Origin: Erythrobacter sp. 3-20A1M
GTDB taxonomy: Bacteria > Pseudomonadota > Alphaproteobacteria > Sphingomonadales > Sphingomonadaceae
Reading direction: 5' to 3'
NCBI RefSeq assembly: GCF_018636735.1
Contig: NZ_CP045200.1
Span: 310,001-374,000 of the forward strand
DNA length: 64,000 nucleotides
This document shows, piece by piece, positions 33,195 to 42,260 of this stretch (position 1 is the stretch's first letter; each line of letters opens with the position of its first letter). The position numbers and the translations under genes were made by a program. Under the pieces are notes generated by a model that was not told where the DNA came from, ran no database searches, and saw nothing but the letters and a program-made list of their open reading frames with translations.

Positions 33195-35354
33195 GTGGAT
33201 ATGAACGAAATCGAGGCCATCTTCTTCCAGGAATGTGAAGAAGGACTGGCCGGGATGGAAGCCTGCTTCGCCGAACTGCAAGGCGCGGATCAGGACCCCG
33301 AAACGATCAATACGATCTTCCGCCACGTGCATTCGATCAAGGGCGGTGCCGGTGCGTTCGGGCTGGAGCAGTTGCAGCATTACGCGCACCATTACGAATC
33401 GCTCCTCGACCTCGTGAGGTCAGGCAAGATCGCGCTCGACCGCGATCTGATGGACCTGATGCTTGGCGCCTTCGACATGCTGGCGGATCACGTTAACGCT
33501 GCGCGCGAACATGGCGAACCGCCCGCTGACGATAGCATGATAGAGCGGCTCGACGCGCGCTGCCAGGCGACCGCAACCGGTGCCGCCGAGGCACCGGCGA
33601 GCGCCAAGGATGCGCCGACCGCTACACCGGAACAGGCGCAGGCGGAGGACGACGGCTTCGATGATCTGATGGCGATGCTCCGCCCGACGCCCTCCGTGGC
33701 GGAACCCGCGAACGAGACTGAGACCTGCACCACCACGGAACAGGAAGCGGACGACTGGGTGCTCAATTATTGCCCAGCCCCGAACGCTCTGGCCAACGGA
33801 GCCGAGCCGCTGCTCATCCTACGCGAGCTTGCGGCGCTCGGCGCTCGCGACATCCGCTGCGATCATAGTGCGCTTCCGGCGCTCGGCGCGTTCGACCCGG
33901 AAACAGCCTATCTGCGCTGGACGCTGCGCATCCCCGCCAGCGTGGCGGAGGACGATATACGCATTCCCTTCGAATTCAGCGAGCCGGAGAGCCTGACCCT
34001 AGCCCGCGCTTCCGCCGAAACAGAGCAGGAGGACGCTGATCCTGCGGATGCCGCGCCCGAAGCGGCACCCGTGGTCCAACCCGCTCCCGTAGCCGAAGCG
34101 AAGCCGGAAAAGGCGAGCGCGCCCGCCACACCCGCGGCACGGCCTAGCCCATCTGCCGCACCCGCCCCCTCGGCCACGATCCGGGTCGATCTCGCCAAGC
34201 TGGACCGGCTCGTGAACCTAGTCGGAGAACTGGTCATAACCCAGTCGATGCTGTCGCAGCGCCTCCTCGACGACGGGGCCGGACACGCCGACGAACTGGC
34301 CGATCTCGAGCTTCTGACGCGCGAATTGCAGGAATCGACCATGGCGATCCGCGCGCAACCGATGAAGACGGTCTACAGCCGGATACCGCGCCTGATCCGC
34401 GACCTCGAAGCCGAAACGGGCAAGCGCGTACGCCTCGAACTCGAAGGCGAGATGACGGAAGTCGACAAGACGGTCATCGAGCGGATCGGCGAGCCGCTGA
34501 CCCACCTCATCCGCAATGCGGTCGACCACGGTCTCGAGGGGCCGGAAGGTCGCGTCGCCGCCGGAAAGCCGGAGGAAGGTCTCATCCGGCTTTCTGCTAC
34601 CCATCAGTCGGGCCGGATCGTGATCGCGGTGAGCGACGACGGTAAAGGGATCGATCGCGAGAAGGTGCGTGCCCGCGCCATCCAGCAGGGTATCGTACAT
34701 GCGGACGCGGTCCTGAACGATGAAGAGATCGACGCGCTCATCTTCGCGCCGGGTTTCTCCACCGCGGAGGCGGTCTCGAACATTTCGGGCCGCGGCGTGG
34801 GTATGGATGTCGTGCGCAAGAACATCCAGGCGCTGGGCGGGCGGATCACCATCACCTCGCGCCCCGGACATGGATCGATCTTCTCCTTCAGCCTGCCGCT
34901 GACCCTGGCTGTGCTGGACGGCATGGTGGTGACGGTTGGCGATCAGACGATGGTCGTTCCGCTGTCCCACGTAATCGAAAACATCCGCCCCACCCCCGAA
35001 GCGGTCAAACCCTATGGCGCAAGCGGCCATCTCCTCAACGTGCGCGGAACCTACGTACCGATCCTGTCGGTCGCCTCCGCGCTGGCGATCGACGAGCGCG
35101 AGCGCGATCCGCGCGACGGGGTGCTGATCGTGGTCGACGGCGATCACGGGCAGGTCGCCCTGATGGTGGACTCCATCGACGATCAGCGACAGGTCGTGGT
35201 GAAGAGCCTGGAGGCCAATTTCCAGCCGGTCGCCGGTATCGCCGGGGCCACCATCCTGGGAGATGGCAAGGTCGCGTTGATCGTGGACGCGCATGAGTTG
35301 CTTTCCCGTCACCGCGGGGCAGCCGCTCCCGCAGTGCTGGCCGACGCGGCATGA
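33195..35354 (+). CDS. cheA: Chemotaxis histidine kinase CheA
   Basis: Central kinase of the chemotaxis pathway, 719 aa. P1 Hpt domain with the phosphorylated His in HVHSIKGGAGAFG (about residue 50). An acidic Ala/Pro-rich linker and a possible P2 follow. The P3 dimerisation helix contains LDRLVNLVGELVITQSML. The P4 ATPase domain has the N box HLIRNAVDHGLE, G1 DDGKGID and G2 GRGVGMDVV. The P5 CheW-like domain starts at LAVLDGMVVTVG. It starts at GTG 33195; an in-frame ATG two codons later is equally possible. It overlaps cheR by 4 bases. Confidence 0.97.
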   Translation: MDMNEIEAIFFQECEEGLAGMEACFAELQGADQDPETINTIFRHVHSIKGGAGAFGLEQLQHYAHHYESLLDLVRSGKIALDRDLMDLMLGAFDMLADHVNAAREHGEPPADDSMIERLDARCQATATGAAEAPASAKDAPTATPEQAQAEDDGFDDLMAMLRPTPSVAEPANETETCTTTEQEADDWVLNYCPAPNALANGAEPLLILRELAALGARDIRCDHSALPALGAFDPETAYLRWTLRIPASVAEDDIRIPFEFSEPESLTLARASAETEQEDADPADAAPEAAPVVQPAPVAEAKPEKASAPATPAARPSPSAAPAPSATIRVDLAKLDRLVNLVGELVITQSMLSQRLLDDGAGHADELADLELLTRELQESTMAIRAQPMKTVYSRIPRLIRDLEAETGKRVRLELEGEMTEVDKTVIERIGEPLTHLIRNAVDHGLEGPEGRVAAGKPEEGLIRLSATHQSGRIVIAVSDDGKGIDREKVRARAIQQGIVHADAVLNDEEIDALIFAPGFSTAEAVSNISGRGVGMDVVRKNIQALGGRITITSRPGHGSIFSFSLPLTLAVLDGMVVTVGDQTMVVPLSHVIENIRPTPEAVKPYGASGHLLNVRGTYVPILSVASALAIDERERDPRDGVLIVVDGDHGQVALMVDSIDDQRQVVVKSLEANFQPVAGIAGATILGDGKVALIVDAHELLSRHRGAAAPAVLADAA

Positions 35355-36208
35355 AGGCGGCGACAGCCTCTCGTCCGCGCGAGCGCGAGTTCGGTTTCGG
35401 CGAGGCCGACCACCGGGCGATCGCGGAGCTTGCCTATCGCGAGGTCGGCATCCTGCTGCCCGCGTCGAAGGCACAGATGGTCTATGGCAGGCTGGCACCG
35501 CGCGTGCGCGCTTGCGGTCTGTCGAGTGTGGCGGACTATATCGGTCTGATCGATAGCGACGCCGCCGAACGGGGTCGCGCGATCGACGCGCTGACGACCA
35601 ACCACACGTTCTTCTTCCGAGAAAACCACCATTTCGACGACTTCAACCGCCTCGTCTGGCCCGACCTCAAGGCGCGGCTCGCGTCGGGCGGGCGTGTTCG
35701 GCTGTGGTCGGCGGCATGTTCCAGCGGGGAAGAGCCCTACAGCTGGCTGATGTCGATGCTCGGCAGCGACCGTAGCGGCGGAAAGCGTTTGCTGAGCGGC
35801 GATTTCCGGATGCTCTCGACCGACGTTTCGCCATCGATGCTGGCGACAGCGAAGGCCGGAATCTATCCCGCAAACGTGGTGGAAACCGTCCCCGGCCCGC
35901 TCGCGAAGACCTGGCTGAGCAAATCCGGCGACGGCTTCGAAGTCGATCCCGCCCTGCGCGCTGCAGCGGTGTTCAACGTCCTCAACCTGCTGGGCGACTG
36001 GCCGATCCGCACAACCTTCGACGCCATTTTCTGCCGCAACGTGATGATCTATTTCGATGGCCCGACGAAGGCCCGGCTACAGGCGCGACTGGCCGATGCC
36101 CTGAAGGTTGGCGGTCTGCTTTGCATCGGTCACTCCGAGCGCCTCGACGGCGAGATCGCCCGGCGTTTCGAGATCGTCGGTCGGACGTCCTGGCGGAAGG
36201 TCGCGTGA
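35351..36208 (+). CDS. cheR: Chemotaxis methyltransferase CheR
   Basis: SAM-dependent enzyme that methylates receptor glutamates, 285 aa. An N-terminal helical domain is followed by TTNHTFFFRENHHFDDF, the SAM motif LWSAACSSGEEPYSW and the IFCRNVMIYFD strand, all standard. Start ATG 35351 overlaps the cheA stop (ATGA); the stop overlaps the cheB start by one base (TGATG). The MCP tail DWSEF in this operon is its probable docking peptide. Confidence 0.96.
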   Translation: MKAATASRPREREFGFGEADHRAIAELAYREVGILLPASKAQMVYGRLAPRVRACGLSSVADYIGLIDSDAAERGRAIDALTTNHTFFFRENHHFDDFNRLVWPDLKARLASGGRVRLWSAACSSGEEPYSWLMSMLGSDRSGGKRLLSGDFRMLSTDVSPSMLATAKAGIYPANVVETVPGPLAKTWLSKSGDGFEVDPALRAAAVFNVLNLLGDWPIRTTFDAIFCRNVMIYFDGPTKARLQARLADALKVGGLLCIGHSERLDGEIARRFEIVGRTSWRKVA

Positions 36209-37236
36209 TGCCGACGCGCGTTCTCATCGTCGACGATTCGCCCACCATGCTGGCGCTGTTGCGCCGCGAACTGGACGAGGCCCCCGATATCGACGTGGTG
36301 GGGGTGGCAAACAGCGCCTATGACGCCCGCGACAAGATCAAGGCGCTCAATCCGGACGTCATCACTCTCGATATCGAGATGGAGGGCATGTCCGGGCTGG
36401 AGTTCCTCCGGCGGGTCATGCAGCTCCGCCCCATGCCGGTGGTCATGGTGTCCTCGCTCACCAGCGAGGGGGCGAACGCTTCGCTGACCGCGCTCGAACT
36501 CGGTGCTTTCGCCTGCCACGACAAGAACAATCTCGGTGCCCGCAAGGTCGAGCACGCGCCTTCGCTGGTCGAGCTGGTCCGGTCCGCCGCGCTGCGAGCC
36601 CGGCTCACCTGTTCGCCCTCCACCACCAGGGCGGAGCGGCCCGCGCGCGATTACAGCCCCCGCCACGACAGCGTGATCGCCATCGGAGTATCGACCGGCG
36701 GCGTCGAAACGCTGATCGAGTTGCTTGGCGGGTTCCCTGCGGACTGCCCGCCGACCGTGATCGTCCAGCACATGCCGCCAAGCTTCACCACGAGCTTCGC
36801 GGCACGACTGGACCGCAAATGTCCGCCAAAGGTCGCGGAAGCGCGCGCCGGAGCGAAACTGGTACGCGGCCAAGTCTACATTGCGCCCGGCGGCGACAGG
36901 CATCTGGAAATCGCGGGCGAGCCGGGCCAGCTCTACTGTCGGCTGACCGCGGGCGAACGAGTTAACGGGCATCGCCCCTCCGCCGATCGCCTGTTCCAAT
37001 CGGTAGCGCGGGTTGCGGGCGACACTGCCCTTGGTATAATCCTCACCGGCATGGGCTGCGACGGCGCGGCGGGGCTAAAGGGCATGCGCGATCGCGGCGC
37101 GATGACTTTGGGTCAGGATGAGGCGACGAGCATCGTCTACGGCATGCCGGCGGCTGCGCTCAACTGCGGGGCGGTGACCGAACAGCTTCCCCTGCGCCGG
37201 ATCGGCCAGCGCGCGCTTGAATGGTGCCGCGCATGA
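36208..37236 (+). CDS. cheB: Chemotaxis methylesterase CheB
   Basis: Response-regulated receptor methylesterase/deamidase, 342 aa. The receiver domain starts VLIVDDSPTML with the phospho-acceptor Asp in PDVITLDIEMEGMSG. The esterase domain carries the complete triad: Ser in IGVSTGGVETL, His in VIVQHMPPSFT, Asp in TGMGCDGAAGL. ATG 36208 is chosen over a longer frame because it overlaps cheR by one base and matches the family N-terminus. It overlaps cheD by 4 bases. Confidence 0.96.
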   Translation: MPTRVLIVDDSPTMLALLRRELDEAPDIDVVGVANSAYDARDKIKALNPDVITLDIEMEGMSGLEFLRRVMQLRPMPVVMVSSLTSEGANASLTALELGAFACHDKNNLGARKVEHAPSLVELVRSAALRARLTCSPSTTRAERPARDYSPRHDSVIAIGVSTGGVETLIELLGGFPADCPPTVIVQHMPPSFTTSFAARLDRKCPPKVAEARAGAKLVRGQVYIAPGGDRHLEIAGEPGQLYCRLTAGERVNGHRPSADRLFQSVARVAGDTALGIILTGMGCDGAAGLKGMRDRGAMTLGQDEATSIVYGMPAAALNCGAVTEQLPLRRIGQRALEWCRA

Positions 37237-37778
37237 CCCGCTTCCCCAATCGCGATGGCCTGCGCCGGATCACGGTCGCACAGGGAGAGGGCCAGGTTTG
37301 CGGCGCCACCGATGTTGTGTTGACCACCGTGCTCGGCAGCTGCGTCGCGGCCTGCTTCTACGACCCCTTCGCGCGGATCGGGGGGCTCAATCATTATCTG
37401 CTGGCCGAGGGTTCGGAGGAAAATCCGGGCGCGCTGCGGCGCTACGGCGTCCACGCGATGGAAGTGCTGATCAACGAGATGCTGGCCGAAGGCGCAATGC
37501 GGCACCGGCTGAAGGCGCGGATCTTCGGCGGTGCCCGGATGCATGCCGCCTTCAAGGATATCGGCTCCGCCAACATCGCCTTCGCGCGCTCCTTCCTTGC
37601 GGAAGAGAGGATCCCGCTCGTCGGGGAAGACGTCGGCGGCACTTCGGCGCGCCGGGTCGAATTTCGCCCGGGCCTTGGCCTGGCACGTTCGCGAACGATC
37701 GCGGGTGCCGCGCCGCCACCGCCGCCGCCAGCTCCGACACCCGCCGTAGATACCGGCGGGGACGTGGAATTCTTTTGA
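37233..37778 (+). CDS. cheD: Chemoreceptor glutamine deamidase CheD
   Basis: Deamidates receptor glutamines. The papain-like triad is visible: Cys in TTVLGSCVAACFYDP, His in GGLNHYLL and Thr in GGTSARRVEF. The 181-aa protein carries a proline-rich tail (PPPPPPAPTPAV) before a final acidic DVEFF, longer than usual CheD. ATG 37233 is chosen because it forms an ATGA overlap with cheB; an ATG 12 bases upstream is also open. Confidence 0.95.
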   Translation: MTRFPNRDGLRRITVAQGEGQVCGATDVVLTTVLGSCVAACFYDPFARIGGLNHYLLAEGSEENPGALRRYGVHAMEVLINEMLAEGAMRHRLKARIFGGARMHAAFKDIGSANIAFARSFLAEERIPLVGEDVGGTSARRVEFRPGLGLARSRTIAGAAPPPPPPAPTPAVDTGGDVEFF

Positions 37779-37804
37779 GATCATCGAATGACAAGGACCG
37801 AGCC

Positions 37805-38179
37805 GTGACCAAGACGATTTTCACCGTGGACGATTCGCCCAGTATGCGAATGCTGTTGCGCAGCGCGCTTACCGACATGGGCTACGACGTGGTCGAAGCG
37901 GAAGACGGCGTGTGCGCGCTGGACAAGTTCGATTTCTACGGTGCCGAATTCAAGCCTGACCTGCTGATCACCGATCTCAACATGCCGCGGCTCGACGGGT
38001 TCGCGCTGATCGAACAGGTTCGTGCGGCGGGACGCAGCGATCTGCCGATTCTGGTGCTGACCACCGAAAGTTCGGACGAGAAGAAGCAGCGCGCGCGGGC
38101 CGCCGGCGCGACCGGCTGGATCGTCAAACCCTTCCATCCGGAAAAGCTCGCGGCGGCCATCCGCCGGGTTCTCCACTGA
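37805..38179 (+). CDS. cheY: Chemotaxis response regulator CheY
   Basis: Single-domain receiver of 124 aa that carries the phosphoryl signal from CheA. It has the acidic pair in FTVDDSPSMRMLL, the phospho-acceptor Asp in LLITDLNMPRLDG, the switch Thr in VLTTESSDEKK and the conserved Lys in WIVKPFHPEKL. Start GTG 37805 is preceded by AAGGA at a suitable distance. The longer open frame upstream overlaps cheD and is discarded. The KPFHPEKL end is typical of CheY proteins of alphaproteobacterial clusters. Confidence 0.96.
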   Translation: MTKTIFTVDDSPSMRMLLRSALTDMGYDVVEAEDGVCALDKFDFYGAEFKPDLLITDLNMPRLDGFALIEQVRAAGRSDLPILVLTTESSDEKKQRARAAGATGWIVKPFHPEKLAAAIRRVLH

Positions 38180-38206
38180 TCATTCGCATAACGCAGGAAG
38201 CCGACC

Positions 38207-38647
38207 ATGAACCGCCAACTCATCACCTTCCAAATCAACGGCCAGACGCTGGGTATGGATATCATGGCCATCCGCGAGATTCGCGCGTGGTCGCCAGCGA
38301 CGCCCCTGCCCAATGTCGATTCCCACGTTCGCGGGGTGGTAAACCTGCGCGGTGTGGTGCTGCCCGTGCTCGACCTCAGGGAGCGGCTCGGCTGGGGCCG
38401 TACCGAACCGAGCGAGCGCCATGTCATCATCGTCATGTCGATCAACGAGCAATTGCACGGCATCATGGCGGACGCGGTCAACGATATCGTGTCCGTCTCG
38501 CAGGACGACCTCCAGCCCCCGCCCGAAGTCGACGATCCGCAGTCCCCGAGCCTGCTCGAAGCCCTCGCGACCGTCGACGACCGGGTGATCTCGGTTCTCG
38601 CACTGGAGCGGCTGAGTTTACCCAAGGCGCTGTCAGAAGCCGCCTGA
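38207..38647 (+). CDS. cheW: Chemotaxis coupling protein CheW
   Basis: Scaffold linking CheA to receptors, 146 aa. Typical features are the N-terminal LITFQINGQTLGMDIMAIRE, the receptor-contact VRGVVNLRGVVLPVLDLRER and GIMADAVNDIVSV. It lies 27 bp after cheY and 35 bp before the degenerate cheB. Only one cheW is present in this operon. Confidence 0.96.
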   Translation: MNRQLITFQINGQTLGMDIMAIREIRAWSPATPLPNVDSHVRGVVNLRGVVLPVLDLRERLGWGRTEPSERHVIIVMSINEQLHGIMADAVNDIVSVSQDDLQPPPEVDDPQSPSLLEALATVDDRVISVLALERLSLPKALSEAA

Positions 38648-38682
38648 TCTCTTCCATACTTGCCTAAAGGTTGCAGTTAGCC

Positions 38683-39693
38683 ATGTCCGACACGAAGGTT
38701 CTGGTCGTCGACGATTCCCGCATGATGCGCACGATGATATCGCTCGCGCTGGAGGAACTCCCGAACATCTCTGTCGTCGGGGAAGCCGACAGCGCCGACG
38801 ACGCGCGCGAGCAGGCGGCTTCGCTTCGTCCGGACGTAATCACCCTCGATGTGGAGATGCCGGGCATGTCGGGAATCGAATATCTGGAAGAGATCATGAG
38901 CACGCGGCCGATGCCCGTCATCATGTTCTCCACCCGCACCTCGAAAGGCGCCGCCGATACGGTCGAGGCGCTTCGGCTGGGCGCGGTCGGGTGCTTCCCC
39001 AAGCCGGTCGGCTCGCGCGACGTGATGCAGGAAACCATCGCCGAGGTCGGCGAATGCATCAAGCGGGCACTGTCCGTCCGGCTGTCCAAGCTATCGAAGC
39101 AGGATGATGGGCCGGCACCGGCCCGCCCGCCTCTTGAGTGGAACGGTCGCCCGCTCGCGGTCGGAGCTGACTCGACCTCGATCAGCGAGCTTTTCTCGCT
39201 CTTTTCCGGCTTCGGAGACGACTGCCCGCCCACCGCCGTCGTCTTGCAGAACGTCGATCAGGACGTGCTGGAAGGCGTGGTGGCGAAGCTGGACGGCCAG
39301 CTCGGCGCGAAGGTCGTTATTGCGGAAGACGGCATGGCGATGGAGAGTGGCACGATCTACTTCGCGCCGCGTACCGAGCATCACCTCGTTGTCGGCGGCT
39401 GGCCGGAAGGGCGCCTGCAATTGCTCGCGCGCGATCCGGTGGCCGGACAGCGACCTGCCATCTCGCTGCTGTTCGCTTCCACCGCGAAGGCGGCAGGCGA
39501 TGGCGCAGTCGGCCTCGTGGTAACCAGCCTGGGCGAAGACGCGGCGCGGGGCGCAGGTGTGCTAAGCGACGCGCGATCGCACGTCATCGCAGTCGACGAG
39601 AATGGCGAATATAACCTGTCTCGCGGTCACGCATCCCAGCCGGTCGCACGCGAAAGCCTCGCCTCCGAACTTCTCAAGCTGATCAGCAAATGA
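38683..39693 (+). CDS. CheB-like protein with degenerate esterase domain
   Basis: 336 aa from ATG 38683, with the two-domain layout of CheB. The receiver looks active: VLVVDDSRMMRTM, phospho-acceptor in DVITLDVEMPGMSG, Lys in CFPKPVGSRD. The esterase domain keeps the overall pattern but has lost catalytic residues. The STGG nucleophile region reads GADSTSISEL and the QHMP histidine reads LQNVDQD; only the acidic LGEDAARGA aligns with GMGxDGA. It is therefore unlikely to demethylate receptors and may be a phosphate sink or a binding partner. A TTG or ATG four codons upstream is possible. It overlaps the next gene by 4 bases. Confidence 0.85.
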   Translation: MSDTKVLVVDDSRMMRTMISLALEELPNISVVGEADSADDAREQAASLRPDVITLDVEMPGMSGIEYLEEIMSTRPMPVIMFSTRTSKGAADTVEALRLGAVGCFPKPVGSRDVMQETIAEVGECIKRALSVRLSKLSKQDDGPAPARPPLEWNGRPLAVGADSTSISELFSLFSGFGDDCPPTAVVLQNVDQDVLEGVVAKLDGQLGAKVVIAEDGMAMESGTIYFAPRTEHHLVVGGWPEGRLQLLARDPVAGQRPAISLLFASTAKAAGDGAVGLVVTSLGEDAARGAGVLSDARSHVIAVDENGEYNLSRGHASQPVARESLASELLKLISK

Positions 39694-39998
39694 CCCGGGC
39701 CAGCGCAATCGTACAGGACGAGCCTGCGTTTCAGGGGCCGGCGCTGACCGCCGCCCTGGCCGAGGAACTCAGGCTTGCCGCGCGCCATCTCAACGATCTG
39801 GCATACGAACTCGCGATGGATCCCGAGGTCGTGCGCAAGCACATGGAACCGCTGCAGAAGATCGACCTGGTAACGCAAATCCAGCTCTCGGTCGCTAGCG
39901 TGCTGGAAAGCGACCTCCAGGCTGGCGACAGCCTGGAGGTCGGGCTGGAGGACATGGCTCAGCGGCTACGCGCCGCCTGCCAGCGCGACGATCAATAG
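39690..39998 (+). CDS. Hypothetical protein, last gene of the chemotaxis operon
   Basis: A 102-aa acidic, mostly helical protein with no signal peptide or membrane segment. It starts at ATG 39690, overlapping the degenerate cheB by 4 bases, so it is surely expressed with it. Helical segments ALAEELRLAARHLNDLAYEL and VTQIQLSVASVLESDL are suited to protein-protein contacts. The 3' end overlaps the convergent receptor gene by 7 bases. No family was recognised; a role with the CheB-like protein is inferred from coupling only. Confidence 0.75.
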   Translation: MTRASAIVQDEPAFQGPALTAALAEELRLAARHLNDLAYELAMDPEVVRKHMEPLQKIDLVTQIQLSVASVLESDLQAGDSLEVGLEDMAQRLRAACQRDDQ

Positions 39999-42148
39999 CG
40001 CGCGGAAAGCGAAAGGATCGCCTGGCGCCCCTGCGCGGGAACCGCGAAGTGCGGATTGCGCAGCTTCACGACGTAGCGCTCGTCGCCGACATTCTTGACG
40101 TTGAGCTGCAGCTTGATCCGATCGGTCATCGCGAAGGATGCAAAGGCGTCGAACCGCCAATAGCCTTCCGCCCGCACCAGCTGCGTCGTATCGGCGAAGC
40201 GACTTGACTGATGATAGACGCCGCCACCGAATTCGAACCGCGGCGTGACCGCGAGCGAAGCGTTGAGCGACAGGTTGTTGCGGGGCGAGTTGGGTAGCTC
40301 GCTGTCGATATAGCTGTAGCCGCCGAACACGGACAGTGGTCCGGCGCGGCCGGTCGCCCCCAGTTCGAATCCGCGAATACGTGCGGAATCGATGATCTCG
40401 GTCACATTGCCCAGCCCGTCGGTCTGAATGATATTGTTGCGATCGACCTGGAACACCGCTCCCGATAGCTGCATGGAGCCGCCGAACAGATCGGCCTTCG
40501 CGCCGATCTCGTAGTTCTCGGTTTCCTGCGGCGCGTAGGTATCGTTCTGAATGGGGATGTTCCCCGATCCCGCGCCCACGTCGGTCCCCGGCGGGTTCTT
40601 GGCATTCGCGTAGGATGCGTAGATACTCGCCCACGGCGCAGGCTTGAATATCACGCCTGCCTGCCAGCTGACGAAATCGGTCTTAACCGACCCGCTATAG
40701 GGTCCGCCGCGCCCGCTGCCCGCACCACCCGCGCGGTAATCGGTGTAGCGCACGCCCGCGTTGACGATGATCTGCGGCATCAGCGTGATCGACTCGAACG
40801 CATAGACGCTGATATCTTCTGCATCGGCGGTCGAAGGCGAAGTGGAAGGGGTGATCGCACCGGACCATGGGTCGGCCGGGTTCGGGTTCTGGAGGTCGGT
40901 GCAATTGTAGCTGGCGAGCCCCGAAGGATCGAGGCACCCCGTTCCCGGGCCGTTGAAACGATAGTTGCCGGTATCGACGCTGTAGTTGCGGTTGAACGTA
41001 TCGGCCCAGCTGTATTCCACCCCGGTCGAAAGGCTGTGTTCGATCCCGCCGGTGGCGAACTGGCCCGAAACATTGGCCGTCGCGGTCATCGATTCGGTCA
41101 GCGCATTGCGGCTTTTGATGTTCCGCCAGACGTACCCGTTCGCAACGTTGCCAGCGCTGTCGTCGGGGTTGGTGACGATATAGTCGTTGCGCGAGTTGGA
41201 GTAGCGCAGCAGGGCACTGGCGTTCCAGTTTGTGCTCAGCGCGGTGTCGAACTGGAACGTGGTCGCATCGACGCGCGTCTTCTGGAAGTCGCGTACGAGC
41301 AAGCCATAGAAATTGTCGTAATCGACATCCGACGGGCGACGCACCCCGCCGGGTAACTGACCGCGCGAGGTCAGCGGGATCCCGTAATCGGGGATGCCGT
41401 CGCTTTCAAAATGGTAGTGCGTCAGGCTCGCGATGGTGTCCGTCCCCACCCCGAACGCGATCGACGGCGACACGCCCCATCGTTCATCGTGAACCGCATC
41501 GCGCCCAGCCACGTCGCTCTGATGATACAAGGCGGCGACCCGCACGGCCAGACGATCGCCGATCTGCTGATTTACATCTGCAGTCGCGCGATAGAGGTCC
41601 GCCGTTCCGATCGACGCGGTTCCGGCGACCAGGGAGCCTTCGCGCGCGATTTTGCTGACGAGGTTGATCCCGCCCGCCGCTGCGCCGCGGCCGCCGAACG
41701 CGCCGCTCGGGCCCTTGAAGACCTCGATTTGCTCCACCGCGAAGGTGTCGCGGGTCTGGGTCCCGATGTCGCGCGCGCCGTCGACGAAGATGTCCCCGGT
41801 AGCATCGATCCCGCGGATCAGGGGTATGTCAGCGCTTGCGGTGCCGCCCTCGCCCGCACCCAAAGTGATGCCGGGCACGGTCCGGAGCGCATCCTCCAGC
41901 GAGTAGGACGCGGTCTGCTCGATCGTCTTTTCCGACACGATATTGATGGTGCGCGGAGTATCGAGCACCTTCGCCGTAGCCTCATCGATGTCCAACCCGT
42001 CCAGGCGCGCACCGTTGACGACGATCGTATCGGGAGGAGCCGCCGCCTCTTCGGCCTGGGCCGGGGCGCTGGCGATGAAGCCGATGCATCCGATTGCGAG
42101 AAATGGCGCGGTGCCGCGAGCCACGTTGTGGCGAGAGGAAGCATTCAC
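39992..42148 (-). CDS. TonB-dependent siderophore receptor
   Basis: Outer-membrane ferric-siderophore receptor, 718 aa. A signal peptide ending near APAQA is followed by a plug domain (RTINIVSEKTIEQTASYSLE, PLIRGIDATGDIFVDGARD, then VEVFKGPSGAFGGRGAAGG-like VEQIEVFKGPSGAFGGRGA). The 22-strand barrel includes TENYEIGAKADLFGG and ends KNVGDERY...ILSLSARY with a terminal aromatic. The catecholate-type subgroup is likely from the plug. A Fur-like box lies 70 bp upstream, indicating iron repression. Confidence 0.95.
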   Translation of the reverse strand: MNASSRHNVARGTAPFLAIGCIGFIASAPAQAEEAAAPPDTIVVNGARLDGLDIDEATAKVLDTPRTINIVSEKTIEQTASYSLEDALRTVPGITLGAGEGGTASADIPLIRGIDATGDIFVDGARDIGTQTRDTFAVEQIEVFKGPSGAFGGRGAAAGGINLVSKIAREGSLVAGTASIGTADLYRATADVNQQIGDRLAVRVAALYHQSDVAGRDAVHDERWGVSPSIAFGVGTDTIASLTHYHFESDGIPDYGIPLTSRGQLPGGVRRPSDVDYDNFYGLLVRDFQKTRVDATTFQFDTALSTNWNASALLRYSNSRNDYIVTNPDDSAGNVANGYVWRNIKSRNALTESMTATANVSGQFATGGIEHSLSTGVEYSWADTFNRNYSVDTGNYRFNGPGTGCLDPSGLASYNCTDLQNPNPADPWSGAITPSTSPSTADAEDISVYAFESITLMPQIIVNAGVRYTDYRAGGAGSGRGGPYSGSVKTDFVSWQAGVIFKPAPWASIYASYANAKNPPGTDVGAGSGNIPIQNDTYAPQETENYEIGAKADLFGGSMQLSGAVFQVDRNNIIQTDGLGNVTEIIDSARIRGFELGATGRAGPLSVFGGYSYIDSELPNSPRNNLSLNASLAVTPRFEFGGGVYHQSSRFADTTQLVRAEGYWRFDAFASFAMTDRIKLQLNVKNVGDERYVVKLRNPHFAVPAQGRQAILSLSARY

Positions 42149-42217
42149 GATTTTTGGCCCCTGTTTTCGTTGTCCCTGGCAGCGCCTCTAGGATCGCAAA
42201 AACTTGGAGTCAACGCT

Positions 42218-42236
42218 AATGCGAGTTATTCTCAAT
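42218..42236 (-). promoter_or_regulatory. Fur-like box upstream of the TonB-dependent receptor
   Basis: AATGCGAGTTATTCTCAAT is an imperfect 19-bp palindrome close to the Fur consensus (ATTGAGAATAACTCGCATT on the other strand). It is 70 bp upstream of the receptor ATG, in the promoter interval behind the dioxygenase gene. Confidence 0.7.
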
Positions 42237-42260
42237 ATCATCCTACGCGCTATGCGTAGG

